A model generated the notes under the pieces. It had not been told where the DNA came from, made no database searches, and worked only from the letters and a program-made list of their open reading frames with translations. From the NCBI GenBank assembly GCA_020629315.1, contig JAHDDO010000035.1:1-33330 (forward strand): a stretch of DNA of 33,330 nt, given 5' to 3'. The stretch's first letter is position 1. Each line of letters starts with the position of its first letter. The DNA comes from Saprospiraceae bacterium. Lineage in GTDB: Bacteria; Bacteroidota; Bacteroidia; Chitinophagales; Saprospiraceae. This document shows positions 1 through 7,703 of this stretch, one piece after another. Position numbers and translations under genes: made by a program.

Positions 1-64
1 GACCAACACCCCTGATGCCTCCACCACCAAGTACCAGATTTATTTTTTTATTCAAAGCCTTCAT
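1..64 (-). CDS. Patatin-like phospholipase, N-terminal fragment (cut by window edge)
   Basis: Twenty-one codons are visible on the minus strand, from an ATG at 62-64 to the window edge. The peptide begins MKALNKK and continues INLVLGGGGIRGVG. A hydrophobic strand followed by GGGGxRG is the oxyanion-hole signature at the N-terminus of bacterial patatin-like phospholipases, which are Ser-Asp acyl hydrolases. The GxSxG nucleophile and DGG/A aspartate would lie outside the window and cannot be checked. The gene follows the coiled-coil gene in the same direction with a gap of 94 bases, so it may be the third gene of a minus-strand unit with asd. The family call rests on a short motif, but that motif is distinctive and sits at the expected position. 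Confidence 0.72.
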   Translation of the reverse strand, partial: MKALNKKINLVLGGGGIRGVG

Positions 65-158
65 GGGAATGAATAATGATTGTAAATACTATCCTAAGGA
101 GCATGGAAATGTATGCTTATGGGCAACAAAAATAATGCTTCTTAAAGCTACAGTTGGG

Positions 159-1421
159 TTACTCTTCTTCCGTCTTTGTACCGGCTGCTTTTGCTTTGAC
201 CGCCGCTACTTGCTCTTCGGTAGGCTCTATAGGAGCCGGATTAGATAAATCCTGTGCTGCCTTGCTTAGCTTGTCATCATCTTTTTCTCTGGCCGCTTCC
301 TTTTCCTTGATCTCTAATGCAATCTTATCCTTTACATCCTTTTTAGCTTTAGCTACTTCCTTTTTCATGTCACGTTCAGCTTGCTTAGCTTTCTCTTTTT
401 CCATTCGCTCTTCCAAGGATTTCTTGGTGGCTTCCATGTCTTGCAACTTCAGATTTTTACTTTCCATTCGCTGCTTGATCATTTGCAATTTAGCCATTCG
501 GATTTCTTGCTCTAATTGCCCGTCCGTAGTATTGATCTTCTTTTGTTGGAAGTTCATTTCATCTTGATCGCGATTGATAGACATTTGCATCTTATCTATG
601 GCAGCCAATAAGCCGTCATATCTGCGCTTGATTCGCTCATAGGCGTTAGCAGCCCCAGGTGCTGAATCACCAAAACGCTTTTCCTTAACGACTTTAAAAT
701 ATCCATCTAATCGCTTCCAAATCTTTTTACGATCCTCACGCGTAAAATCTGCGTCTTTAAATTTATTTTGAATAGTTTTCAGCTCTTCAAATATGGGCTT
801 CAAACCAAGATCTTTGTCAATTTTTTCTCCCACGTTGTCTAACATCCCATTGAATTCCTGGTATACTACTTTTGATCGTTCCTTGAATTCTTTTTCGAGA
901 TCTGTCTTTAGGACTTTCAATTGGTCGAAAAGTTCATTCGTTTTTTCTCGTAGACTATTAGCGTGTTCACGGAAAAGGTTTTTCTCATTTACTTGACCTT
1001 GGACTTTACCCCAAAAACCTTTCATCTCATCCCAGACGCCGCCATCAAACTTGGTCAATTGACTTACTTTATCTTTCAACTCAGCCAATTCTTCAGAATA
1101 CATTTCATTCATCTTGGAAGATAGTACTACAAAATGCCATTCTGTTTTAGCTCGATTTACGATGTCTGTTCGATCTACTAAGATATCATCCGGTAAGATG
1201 CTTTCGGTTATGCTGAGATCTCGTTCGATAACATTATGTTCGGGAAGGTCCATGTCACCATCTCTCCAAATATTCATTAATTGATTGTAAAAGGCTTCTG
1301 TCGCCACCTCTTCAGGAAAACAATGAATATTTACTTTATTCACCTTCTCTAATAATTCAATGCCAATGAGCATTTTTTCATCCTGTGTATTCTTTGCCCA
1401 GAGTACCAGTTTCCGTTTCAT
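159..1421 (-). CDS. Coiled-coil cytoplasmic protein with DUF349-like segment
   Basis: This 420-residue protein has no signal peptide or membrane segment. Residues 1-100 look globular and contain many acidic and aromatic residues. Residues 105-200 are a charged coiled coil. Residues 209-250 (IFEELK...FTREDRKKIWKRLDGYFKVVKEKRFG) resemble the helical DUF349 unit, in which a Trp/Phe-containing helix follows a (R/K)E(D/E)R turn. Residues 270-380 are a second long coiled coil and the tail is Ala/Lys/Glu-rich and disordered. The ATG at 1419-1421 is directly preceded by one copy of a short direct repeat. The gene follows asd by 58 bases on the same strand. I do not know its function; a structural or nucleic-acid-associated role would be a guess. 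Confidence 0.85.
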   Translation of the reverse strand: MKRKLVLWAKNTQDEKMLIGIELLEKVNKVNIHCFPEEVATEAFYNQLMNIWRDGDMDLPEHNVIERDLSITESILPDDILVDRTDIVNRAKTEWHFVVLSSKMNEMYSEELAELKDKVSQLTKFDGGVWDEMKGFWGKVQGQVNEKNLFREHANSLREKTNELFDQLKVLKTDLEKEFKERSKVVYQEFNGMLDNVGEKIDKDLGLKPIFEELKTIQNKFKDADFTREDRKKIWKRLDGYFKVVKEKRFGDSAPGAANAYERIKRRYDGLLAAIDKMQMSINRDQDEMNFQQKKINTTDGQLEQEIRMAKLQMIKQRMESKNLKLQDMEATKKSLEERMEKEKAKQAERDMKKEVAKAKKDVKDKIALEIKEKEAAREKDDDKLSKAAQDLSNPAPIEPTEEQVAAVKAKAAGTKTEEE

Positions 1422-1459
1422 AATGTCAATGTTTTACGTGTAGTTATAAATGTCAATGT
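1422..1459 (-). repeat. 11-base direct repeat in the leader of the coiled-coil gene
   Basis: The sequence AATGTCAATGT occurs at 1422-1432 and again at 1449-1459, 27 bases apart. On the minus strand this places two ACATTGACATT copies upstream of the coiled-coil gene, the second touching its ATG. It could be a regulator site or the trace of a small duplication. No regulator is identified. Confidence 0.4.
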
Positions 1460-1479
1460 CTCTATTACTAAGACAAGGT

Positions 1480-2484
1480 TCAATGTTTCAATAGTTTGTT
1501 GTCCAAAAGATATTTAGCTATTTGAACAGTATTCGTTGCGGCCCCCTTCCGTAAGTTATCGGAGACTATCCACATATTTAGACCCTTTTTTATGGAATGA
1601 TCCCTACGGATCCTACCCACAAAAACATCATTTTTGTCGTGTGCTTGTAAGGGAGTAGGGTAGTGATTATTCTCTATATCATCCATTATCTGTACTCCTG
1701 GAAAAGCATCCAACAATGCTAAAACTTCTGTAATGCGAAAATCGTTCTCAAATTCGATATTAACCGATTCTGAATGACCTCCAAACACGGGAACTCGCAC
1801 AGCAGTGGCCGTAATTTGGATTTCAGGTGCATTCAATATTTTGCGTGTCTCGTTTACTAACTTTATCTCTTCGGTGGTATAGGCATTCTCTTCAAAGTCG
1901 CCACAATGTGGTAAACAATTAGCAAAGATAGGATGAGGATACGCTCGATCGTTTTCACTGACTTGATGACCTTCCTTTTCCGTTTCATATTGGCGCACAG
2001 CGACACTGCCCGTTCCAGTAAACGATTGATACGTCGAAATGACTAATCGTTTTATACCATAGGTATCATGTAAAGGCTTTAAAGGCAACATCATTTGCAT
2101 GGTGCTACAATTTGGATTAGCAATTAATAGCTCATCCTTTGATAAGACGGATCCATTAACCTCTGGAACCACGAGTGGTACCGTCGGATCCATCCGCCAA
2201 CAACTAGAATTATCGATTACAAAGCTTCCTATTGCGGTAAAAGCTTTAGCATATTTTTTGGAGGTAGACGAACCCGCAGAAAAGATGGCTATATCTGGTT
2301 TGCTAGCAATAGCATCTTCTACAGAACATACTGTATAGTCCGTGCCTTGCCAATGAATTATATTCCCGACAGATCGTGGGGATGCTGCCAAAACTAATGT
2401 TGAAATGGGTAAATCAAACTCCGCTAATACCTTAAGCATTACCTGACCCACGAGTCCGGTTGCTCCAACAATGGCGATTTTCAT
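1480..2484 (-). CDS. asd: Aspartate-semialdehyde dehydrogenase
   Basis: This enzyme reduces beta-aspartyl phosphate to aspartate semialdehyde with NADPH, the branch-point step toward lysine/diaminopimelate, threonine and methionine. The 334 residues match the normal family length. Residues 3-20 contain the Rossmann nucleotide-binding loop GATGLVGQ. The catalytic cysteine is C126 in NPNCSTMQ. A conserved Gln lies in YQSFTGTG near residue 153 and the acid-base histidine in GGHSES near residue 237. All expected active-site elements are present. The start codon is ATG at 2482-2484. It is the first gene of a possible minus-strand unit with the coiled-coil gene and the patatin fragment, and it diverges from the lamin-tail gene. 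Confidence 0.97.
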   Translation of the reverse strand: MKIAIVGATGLVGQVMLKVLAEFDLPISTLVLAASPRSVGNIIHWQGTDYTVCSVEDAIASKPDIAIFSAGSSTSKKYAKAFTAIGSFVIDNSSCWRMDPTVPLVVPEVNGSVLSKDELLIANPNCSTMQMMLPLKPLHDTYGIKRLVISTYQSFTGTGSVAVRQYETEKEGHQVSENDRAYPHPIFANCLPHCGDFEENAYTTEEIKLVNETRKILNAPEIQITATAVRVPVFGGHSESVNIEFENDFRITEVLALLDAFPGVQIMDDIENNHYPTPLQAHDKNDVFVGRIRRDHSIKKGLNMWIVSDNLRKGAATNTVQIAKYLLDNKLLKH

Positions 2485-2593
2485 AATTATTTAATCAAGG
2501 GGTCTTTCTAAATGAATAAAACTTGAATTATATTCAACGGAAAATTAGCTAACAAATTTCAATTTACTTAACAATCAGCCTATTAGTGTGAGA

Positions 2594-5197
2594 ATGATTC
2601 CACGCATATCCCTTTTCCTTTTGTTTTTATGTTCAATGTCCATTTGTTTTGGTCAAATTGATGAAAATTTTGATGATGGTGAATTAAACGAAAATCCAAC
2701 CTGGCTAGGCGATGTAGACCATTTTGAAGTAAATGATGATGGCCAATTACAACTTATGGCCACTGAGGCAGGAAATAGTTTTATCTATACAAACACCGCT
2801 TTTTCAGACAGTACCGAATGGTGTATGTATATGCGACTCGCCTTTGCACCGTCCAATAATAACAAGGTTGATATATACCTAGCCATGGATAGTACAGATC
2901 CGTCTAGCACCAATGGATATCGATTACATGTTGGTGAAACAGGATCTGAAGATGCTTTTATATTCGAGCGCTTGCAAAATGGGAGTGCTACAGAACTCGT
3001 AAAAGCAAGTCCAGGCTCTTTGGGCCAATCCAATAATGAAGTCATGTTCTGCCTTCAAAAGAACTCCGACGATATGTGGACATTGAATGCAGGCTATAAT
3101 GGAGCAGGAAGCAGTGTTGAATTTGCCATAACAGAAGAGAATGACCTCAGCTCATTTTCAAATTTTGGCATAGATCTTACCTACACGTCATCAAACACAT
3201 CAAAATTCTATTTTGATAATATAAAAGTAGGCGAGCTATTACCCGATACTGAAGGACCTAATATTCTAGATGTAGACGTGGTTTCTGCTAATGAATTAGC
3301 CCTTCAATTTAGTGAAGCCGTAGATGAAAGTTCGGCGGCTAACTTGAGTCATTATGAAGTAAACGGAGGTATCGGGAATCCTAGCCAAGTGGACATTGAC
3401 CCACAGAATCCAGCTGTCGTACTACTCAGTTTTGCCGAAGATTTTCAAAGTGGTCTAGCATACGAAATGCAAGTATCAGGGCTGCGTGATCTAGCTCAGA
3501 ATATAATGCAAGATCAAAACGTGCCTTTCTTTTTAGTGGAGAAAATAGAGCCCGGTGATTTGTTACTTTCAGAGATTTTGTTCAATCCTATAGGCAGTGG
3601 ATCAGACTATGTTGAAGTCTTTAATCCAGTAAATAAATTCATAGCCTTGGATAGCTTGCGGATCCGAAATAGGATAGGGGATAAAATTGAAATTATACGA
3701 ACGGAAACCGTACTTGCTCCTTTTAGTTACCTAGCCATTACGAATGATGAAGCCAATGTCCGTACACAATATAATCCTCCTGCAGAAGCGCAGTTTCTTG
3801 AAACAGATATCCCGGGATTCAATAATGATTCAGGAAATTGTAGCATAGATATTTTTATCGATGGTGCTTGGCGAAAGATAGATGGTTTTGATTATGAAGA
3901 TGATTTGCATGATCCAGAATTGCCAGACGAAGATGGGGTTAGTCTGGAGCGAATCAGTTATGCTGTAGATGGTGGAAATCCTTTTGTGTGGTGTTCGGCG
4001 AGTGTTACTACGAATTATGGAACGCCCGGTTATGCGAATACGTGTTTCGATACAGAAAGACTTACGTTGGTTGACCACAAAGTAGTATCACAAACGCAAA
4101 TAGCGCTCATTTTTGATGATGCTTTAGATAGTATAGCAGCCGTAGAAATAGCTAACTACAGTTTGCAGCCCACTGCAGAAATGCCAGTGATGGTCAGTTA
4201 TAACAGAGCCAATCCGAAGCAGGTGGTGATAGCCTTTAGCAATCCATTAGAGATTGGTGTCAGTTATATTTTACAGGTCAATGGCGTTTTAGATAAAGTA
4301 CTAAATCCAATGGTAGAGGCACAGGATGTTCTATTGCTGATTGGTCGAAAACCGGTGGCGGGTGAATTGAAAATTTCTGAAATTTTATTTAATCCATTGG
4401 TTGATGCCTTTGATTATGTTGAATTGTATAATGCTAGTGAAGCAGCTCTACTGTTAGATAGTCTATGGATCGTTAACCAATTAGGCGATAAGCGAATGAT
4501 GCTTGAGACCTCATATATAATGCCCGCCGATTCGTATGTTGCTTTTACCTCCGATGTAAAAAGTGTCATTGATATATATGAGCCGCCAGTTGAGGCACAG
4601 ATAGTGGAACATTCACTACCTGCTTTTAATCAAGATGAAGGCAATGTAAGTATTGGATATATGCTTGGGGAAAACTTTGATTTTTTTGAATCCTTTGATT
4701 ATACGGACGATTTACATTTTCCCTTATTGGATAGTAAAAAAGGAGTGAGTCTCGAAAGAGGATCATTTGAGATTTCTGTTGATAATCTAAGTAATTGGCA
4801 TTCAGCGGCTGAGGGCGTACATTTTGGGACGCCCGGGTATGCTAATTCTAATGTTGTAGATATAACAAATGGTCGGATGGAAATGGTAGTTATGGACAAG
4901 GACGTCTTTTCACCAAATTTTGATGGCTTTGATGATTCTATAGCTATTCTTTACAATCTTGATAAACCTGGGTATTTAGCCACTGTTCGCATCTTCAATG
5001 ACCGGGGATTTTTAGTAAAAAATCTAGGCAGCAATATTTTACTGGGTGCTGAAGATCTCATGATATGGGATGGACTTAATGAAGAAGATCAAGTGCCTGT
5101 TATAGGTTACTACATAGCCTTTATAGATTTATTCCATCCTGATGGAGAAACATTTCAAACGAAGTTGCCTTTTGTATTGGCAGATTTCTTAGATTAA
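2594..5197 (+). CDS. Secreted lamin-tail domain protein with internal duplication and FlgD-like C-terminus
   Basis: This large exported protein starts with a clear signal peptide (MIPRISLFLLFLC...CFGQ). Residues 25-210 look like a concanavalin/LamG-like beta-sandwich. Two homologous units follow, each an SbsA-type Ig-like domain and a lamin-tail domain. Both lamin-tail domains begin (L/K)xSEILFNP near residues 325 and 592, and both contain PPxEAQ, FDY(E/T)DDLH, GVSLER and FGTPGYAN-type motifs. The last 95 residues (VFSPNFDGFDDS..., ending WDGLNEED...GYYIAFIDLF) resemble a FlgD Ig-like or T9SS type-B-like tail, suggesting surface export. A GTG six bases upstream (2588) is an alternative start; the ATG fits the signal peptide better. 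Lamin-tail proteins of Bacteroidota sometimes accompany extracellular nucleases, and the next gene is an EEP-fold protein, but a joint role is only inference. Confidence 0.9.
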   Translation: MIPRISLFLLFLCSMSICFGQIDENFDDGELNENPTWLGDVDHFEVNDDGQLQLMATEAGNSFIYTNTAFSDSTEWCMYMRLAFAPSNNNKVDIYLAMDSTDPSSTNGYRLHVGETGSEDAFIFERLQNGSATELVKASPGSLGQSNNEVMFCLQKNSDDMWTLNAGYNGAGSSVEFAITEENDLSSFSNFGIDLTYTSSNTSKFYFDNIKVGELLPDTEGPNILDVDVVSANELALQFSEAVDESSAANLSHYEVNGGIGNPSQVDIDPQNPAVVLLSFAEDFQSGLAYEMQVSGLRDLAQNIMQDQNVPFFLVEKIEPGDLLLSEILFNPIGSGSDYVEVFNPVNKFIALDSLRIRNRIGDKIEIIRTETVLAPFSYLAITNDEANVRTQYNPPAEAQFLETDIPGFNNDSGNCSIDIFIDGAWRKIDGFDYEDDLHDPELPDEDGVSLERISYAVDGGNPFVWCSASVTTNYGTPGYANTCFDTERLTLVDHKVVSQTQIALIFDDALDSIAAVEIANYSLQPTAEMPVMVSYNRANPKQVVIAFSNPLEIGVSYILQVNGVLDKVLNPMVEAQDVLLLIGRKPVAGELKISEILFNPLVDAFDYVELYNASEAALLLDSLWIVNQLGDKRMMLETSYIMPADSYVAFTSDVKSVIDIYEPPVEAQIVEHSLPAFNQDEGNVSIGYMLGENFDFFESFDYTDDLHFPLLDSKKGVSLERGSFEISVDNLSNWHSAAEGVHFGTPGYANSNVVDITNGRMEMVVMDKDVFSPNFDGFDDSIAILYNLDKPGYLATVRIFNDRGFLVKNLGSNILLGAEDLMIWDGLNEEDQVPVIGYYIAFIDLFHPDGETFQTKLPFVLADFLD

Positions 5198-5244
5198 TGT
5201 TTTGAATCTCATTCGTTCTGGATAAACGACTTCAATATATCATA

Positions 5245-6132
5245 ATGGCCCTTTTCATTGCATTAACTATTGCAGTGATTTACCCATTTGGAATCGAGGC
5301 ATTTCAACGATTTTCAGAGTATGCCTTGTTTATTGTCTTAGGTTTTTTGGCATTAGCCTTATTCTTTTTGACGATAAACCAACGGTCTCTTATGACCACA
5401 GCCTTTGTTTGTTGTGGTGTCCTTAGTTTATTCTTAAAAGGTGAATCCAATGCGTCATTGGTTTTACCACGCGCTAACAAAGAAGCCAAGTTTAAAATTT
5501 CTCATATTAACCTATCTTCCATAGAAGGGGATTATGAAGAAGTATTTAGGAACTTAGATACATTACAAGCGGATATTTTATCTTTTCAAGAAGTGACGCC
5601 TGACTGGCATGCCTACTTAAAACAAAATATAAATGATAACTATCCCTATGATCACTCGATTGTACGGATAGATTTATATGGCAAAGCAATCTATTCTAAA
5701 TTGCCCATAGAAAATAAATCTATTAGGAATACACAGAATGTGCCGATGCTTGAATGTGATATTGCGACCAATGATACTCAGATAAAACTTGTTTCCTGCT
5801 ATGTGTCTGAAACGCGAAGTAGATCAGGCATTGATTTTGCGCAGCGCCAACTGCAGATGTTGACAGGCATTGCGCAACAAAGTGAGTTTCCTATGTTAGT
5901 GGTTGGCGACTTCAATCTTGTGTATTGGGATCCCGAAGTAAGAAGCTTCAGGAATAATTCTGGCTTAAATAATAGTAGACGTACAGTCTCCTTGTCCTCA
6001 TTCACGATACCCTACGACCATATCTTTTATAGCAACTCATTAGAGTGCACAGGATTCGATGAGATTCGTTCTTCAGACCAAGAGAACCACATCGGAATCT
6101 GGGGTACCTATCAATTTAGATACGGGCAATGA
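5245..6132 (+). CDS. Membrane-anchored endonuclease/exonuclease/phosphatase family protein
   Basis: The protein has 295 residues. Residues 1-70 contain two hydrophobic segments that should anchor it in the inner membrane. The rest is an EEP-fold hydrolase domain. Metal-binding E116 lies in the ADILSFQEV motif. The GDFN motif at residues 221-224 supplies the catalytic Asp and Asn. A YDHIFYSN motif and the terminal NHIGIW histidine complete the expected active-site order. Family members cleave phosphodiesters in nucleic acids, lipids or sugar phosphates, and the substrate here cannot be told. Related Bacteroidota proteins often have more N-terminal membrane helices; no in-frame ATG lies upstream before a stop, so the start is kept at 5245. 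Its TGA overlaps the next ATG as ATGA, indicating translational coupling. Confidence 0.88.
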   Translation: MALFIALTIAVIYPFGIEAFQRFSEYALFIVLGFLALALFFLTINQRSLMTTAFVCCGVLSLFLKGESNASLVLPRANKEAKFKISHINLSSIEGDYEEVFRNLDTLQADILSFQEVTPDWHAYLKQNINDNYPYDHSIVRIDLYGKAIYSKLPIENKSIRNTQNVPMLECDIATNDTQIKLVSCYVSETRSRSGIDFAQRQLQMLTGIAQQSEFPMLVVGDFNLVYWDPEVRSFRNNSGLNNSRRTVSLSSFTIPYDHIFYSNSLECTGFDEIRSSDQENHIGIWGTYQFRYGQ

Positions 6133-6590
6133 GCGGACTAAAGTATATAACACGCACATTTGATGAACTATCAAACGAAGAGCTGTATAGAGTATTGCAA
6201 CTTCGTCAAGAAGTGTTTGTCGTAGAACAAGATTGTCCCTATTTGGATGCAGATGGAGTAGATCTACAGTCGTATCATGTATTAGGGCTTAATGAAGAAG
6301 GACGCATATGTGCCTACACTAGAATAGTGCCTAAAGGACTATCCTATGATAGCTATGTATCTATTGGAAGAGTGGTAAATGGTCCAGAAGTAAGAGGCAC
6401 AGGCGAAGGAAAGAAGTTGATGGCATATTCCATAGATACATGCAAAGAACTGTACCCTAAAGCCAGCATAAAGATATCGGCCCAGAATTATTTACTATCT
6501 TTCTATGAGAGTTTTGGCTTTGACGTGCATGGTGATTCCTATCTAGAAGATGGTATTCCACATACTGCTATGGTGTTGGAAACCGTTTAA
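6129..6590 (+). CDS. elaA: ElaA-type GNAT N-acetyltransferase
   Basis: This 153-residue single-domain acetyltransferase matches ElaA in length and motifs. The N-terminal LYRVLQLRQEVFVVEQDCPYLDADG block is the hallmark of the subfamily. It is followed by AYTRIVP, the acetyl-CoA pyrophosphate-binding loop region RVVNGPEVRGTGEGKKLM, and the C-terminal FYESFGF strand-helix. ElaA proteins are predicted acetyl-CoA-dependent acyltransferases; their physiological substrate is unsettled. The gene overlaps the EEP hydrolase gene by four bases and is probably co-transcribed with it. No odd features are seen. Confidence 0.93.
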   Translation: MSGLKYITRTFDELSNEELYRVLQLRQEVFVVEQDCPYLDADGVDLQSYHVLGLNEEGRICAYTRIVPKGLSYDSYVSIGRVVNGPEVRGTGEGKKLMAYSIDTCKELYPKASIKISAQNYLLSFYESFGFDVHGDSYLEDGIPHTAMVLETV

Positions 6591-6616
6591 GACCGTAATT
6601 CGAGATCCCTTTGATA

Positions 6617-6638
6617 CTCCAATTTGGAGAAAATTCTC
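6617..6638. other. Two overlapping short palindromes after elaA
   Basis: CTCCAA-T-TTGGAG (6617-6629) overlaps GAGAAAATTCTC (6627-6638), followed by TTTAAAT. They may be a weak terminator for elaA or an operator for the small lipoprotein gene. The stems are short and AT-rich, so the call is tentative. Confidence 0.3.
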
Positions 6639-6659
6639 TTTAAATAAATATTAACAACC

Positions 6660-6869
6660 ATGAAAAAATTAGTGTTATCTATCCTTATGGGTACCTTTTT
6701 ATTCGTAGGATGTACGGATAAAAAAAATGCGCAAAGCACCGAAAACACAGCTACTTCAGCTGAGGTGAAGCAACTAGAATCTGCTACAAATGAAATGCAA
6801 AATGCAAAAGAGGAAATGGAGAAAAAGGCAGAGGAATTAGAAAACTTATTAAAGGAAATAGACCAATAG
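6660..6869 (+). CDS. Small coiled-coil lipoprotein
   Basis: This is a 69-residue precursor. The signal peptide MKKLVLSILMGTFLF ends in the lipobox FVGC, so Cys19 should be lipidated and the protein anchored in a membrane. The mature part starts with a polar Asn/Ser/Thr linker, then one amphipathic helix from about residue 36 to the end with heptad-like spacing (VKQLESATNEMQNAKEEMEK...ELENLLKEI). This resembles Lpp-sized lipoproteins in size and shape, but I see no C-terminal Lys for peptidoglycan linkage of the Lpp kind. The next gene downstream also encodes an exported charged helical protein, so the two may act together at the envelope. Confidence 0.85.
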   Translation: MKKLVLSILMGTFLFVGCTDKKNAQSTENTATSAEVKQLESATNEMQNAKEEMEKKAEELENLLKEIDQ

Positions 6870-6921
6870 GCATTTTCAAACGTCTTAAAAGAAAGATTAT
6901 TCACACTGTAAATTGAAAGTT

Positions 6922-7650
6922 ATGAAAACAATGATCAAAAACACAGGAAGCTTTATCATGATGTTGTTATTGCTGTTGACGTTCAATGTAACACCCGCTT
7001 CGGCACAAGGTAAAGGCAAAGCAAAAGGAAAAGACAAGGTAGAGGAAGTAACTAATAACGTACAAGAGAAAGCTAAAGGCTTAGAAAAGAAGGCTGAAAA
7101 AGCCGTGTCAAAAGGGAAAGATAAAGCCGAAGAGATGAAAGCTAAAGGAAAAGAAACCGCTGAAGAGATGAAAGCTAAAGGGAAGGAAAAAGCTGAAGAG
7201 GGTACTGAAAAGGGCAAAGAAAAAGCGGCTGACATGAAAGAAAAAGCCAAAGGTAAGAAGCCAGAAAAAGGAGATGACGATGATGACGACGGCAAAGGCA
7301 AAGGCAAAAAAGATAAAGAAGCTAAAGAAAACAAAGGGAATGCCTACGGAAAGAATAAAGGCGATATGAGTGGAAAGGAATTTGGACAAGCAAGAGCCGC
7401 AGAGGCTAAAGCAAAAAATGCTGAGAAGAAAAAAGAGTTAGAAGGCAGTATCGAGAAGAATGAAAAGAATGTAGTGGATGCTAAGGGTAAATTAAAAGAA
7501 GCAAGGGAAAAAGCAGAAGCGGATAGAAAGAATGGAAAGGTATCCGATAAAGAGTACAAAGAAAAAATTGAAAAGATAGAAAGAGCCGAGAAATTAGCCC
7601 TTGATCTTGAGAATGCAGTAGAAAGTAGCAAGAAAAAGATCAAAAAGTAA
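6922..7650 (+). CDS. Exported Lys/Glu-rich protein with LEA-like 11-residue repeats
   Basis: A signal peptide (MKTMIKNTGSF, then MMLLLLLTF, ending ASAQ) precedes an extremely charged, Lys/Glu/Ala-rich mature protein with almost no hydrophobic core. Six tandem 11-residue units occupy about nt 7060-7257; two read AEEMKAKGKET and AEEMKAKGKEK. This period matches group 3 late-embryogenesis-abundant proteins, which are disordered until they fold on drying or at membranes. An Asp run (GDDDDDDG) and a Gly-Lys linker follow. The last 100 residues form a charged coiled coil with a KNGKVSDKEYKEKIEKIERAE segment. A TTG nine bases upstream is an alternative start. A strong hairpin terminator follows directly. 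The role is unknown; stress protection or envelope-polymer binding is possible. Confidence 0.85.
   Translation: MKTMIKNTGSFIMMLLLLLTFNVTPASAQGKGKAKGKDKVEEVTNNVQEKAKGLEKKAEKAVSKGKDKAEEMKAKGKETAEEMKAKGKEKAEEGTEKGKEKAADMKEKAKGKKPEKGDDDDDDGKGKGKKDKEAKENKGNAYGKNKGDMSGKEFGQARAAEAKAKNAEKKKELEGSIEKNEKNVVDAKGKLKEAREKAEADRKNGKVSDKEYKEKIEKIERAEKLALDLENAVESSKKKIKK
7060..7257 (+). repeat. Six tandem 33-base coding repeats (11-residue LEA-like units)
   Basis: Translation gives VQEKAKGLEKK, AEKAVSKGKDK, AEEMKAKGKET, AEEMKAKGKEK, AEEGTEKGKEK and AADMKEKAKGK in register. The pattern is Ala at position 1, acidic residues near positions 2-3 and basic residues at 5, 7, 9 and 11, as in group 3 LEA 11-mers. The unit boundaries are my reading. 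Confidence 0.75.
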
Positions 7651-7668
7651 TACCCTGCTCAAAGATGG

Positions 7669-7703
7669 AAAAAAGACAGCTTGTTCAAAGCTGTCTTTTT
7701 TTT
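7669..7703. terminator. Bidirectional rho-independent terminator
   Basis: An A-run leads into the stem AAAGACAGCTT, a five-base loop GTTCA and AAGCTGTCTTT, followed by a T-run to 7703. A-tract and T-tract flank the stem symmetrically, so it can stop the LEA-like gene from the left and galK from the right. The galK stop codon lies at the edge of the T-run. Confidence 0.88.

Noticed and set aside
154-567. Plus-strand Ser/Leu-rich open frame opposite the coiled-coil gene
   Set aside because: It is the mirror of Lys/Glu/Ala codons in the minus-strand gene, which has clear coding character.
6897-7643. Several minus-strand Phe/Ser-rich frames opposite the LEA-like gene
   Set aside because: They arise from antisense of AAA/GAA/GCT-rich repeats; their products are implausible low-complexity Phe/Ser strings.
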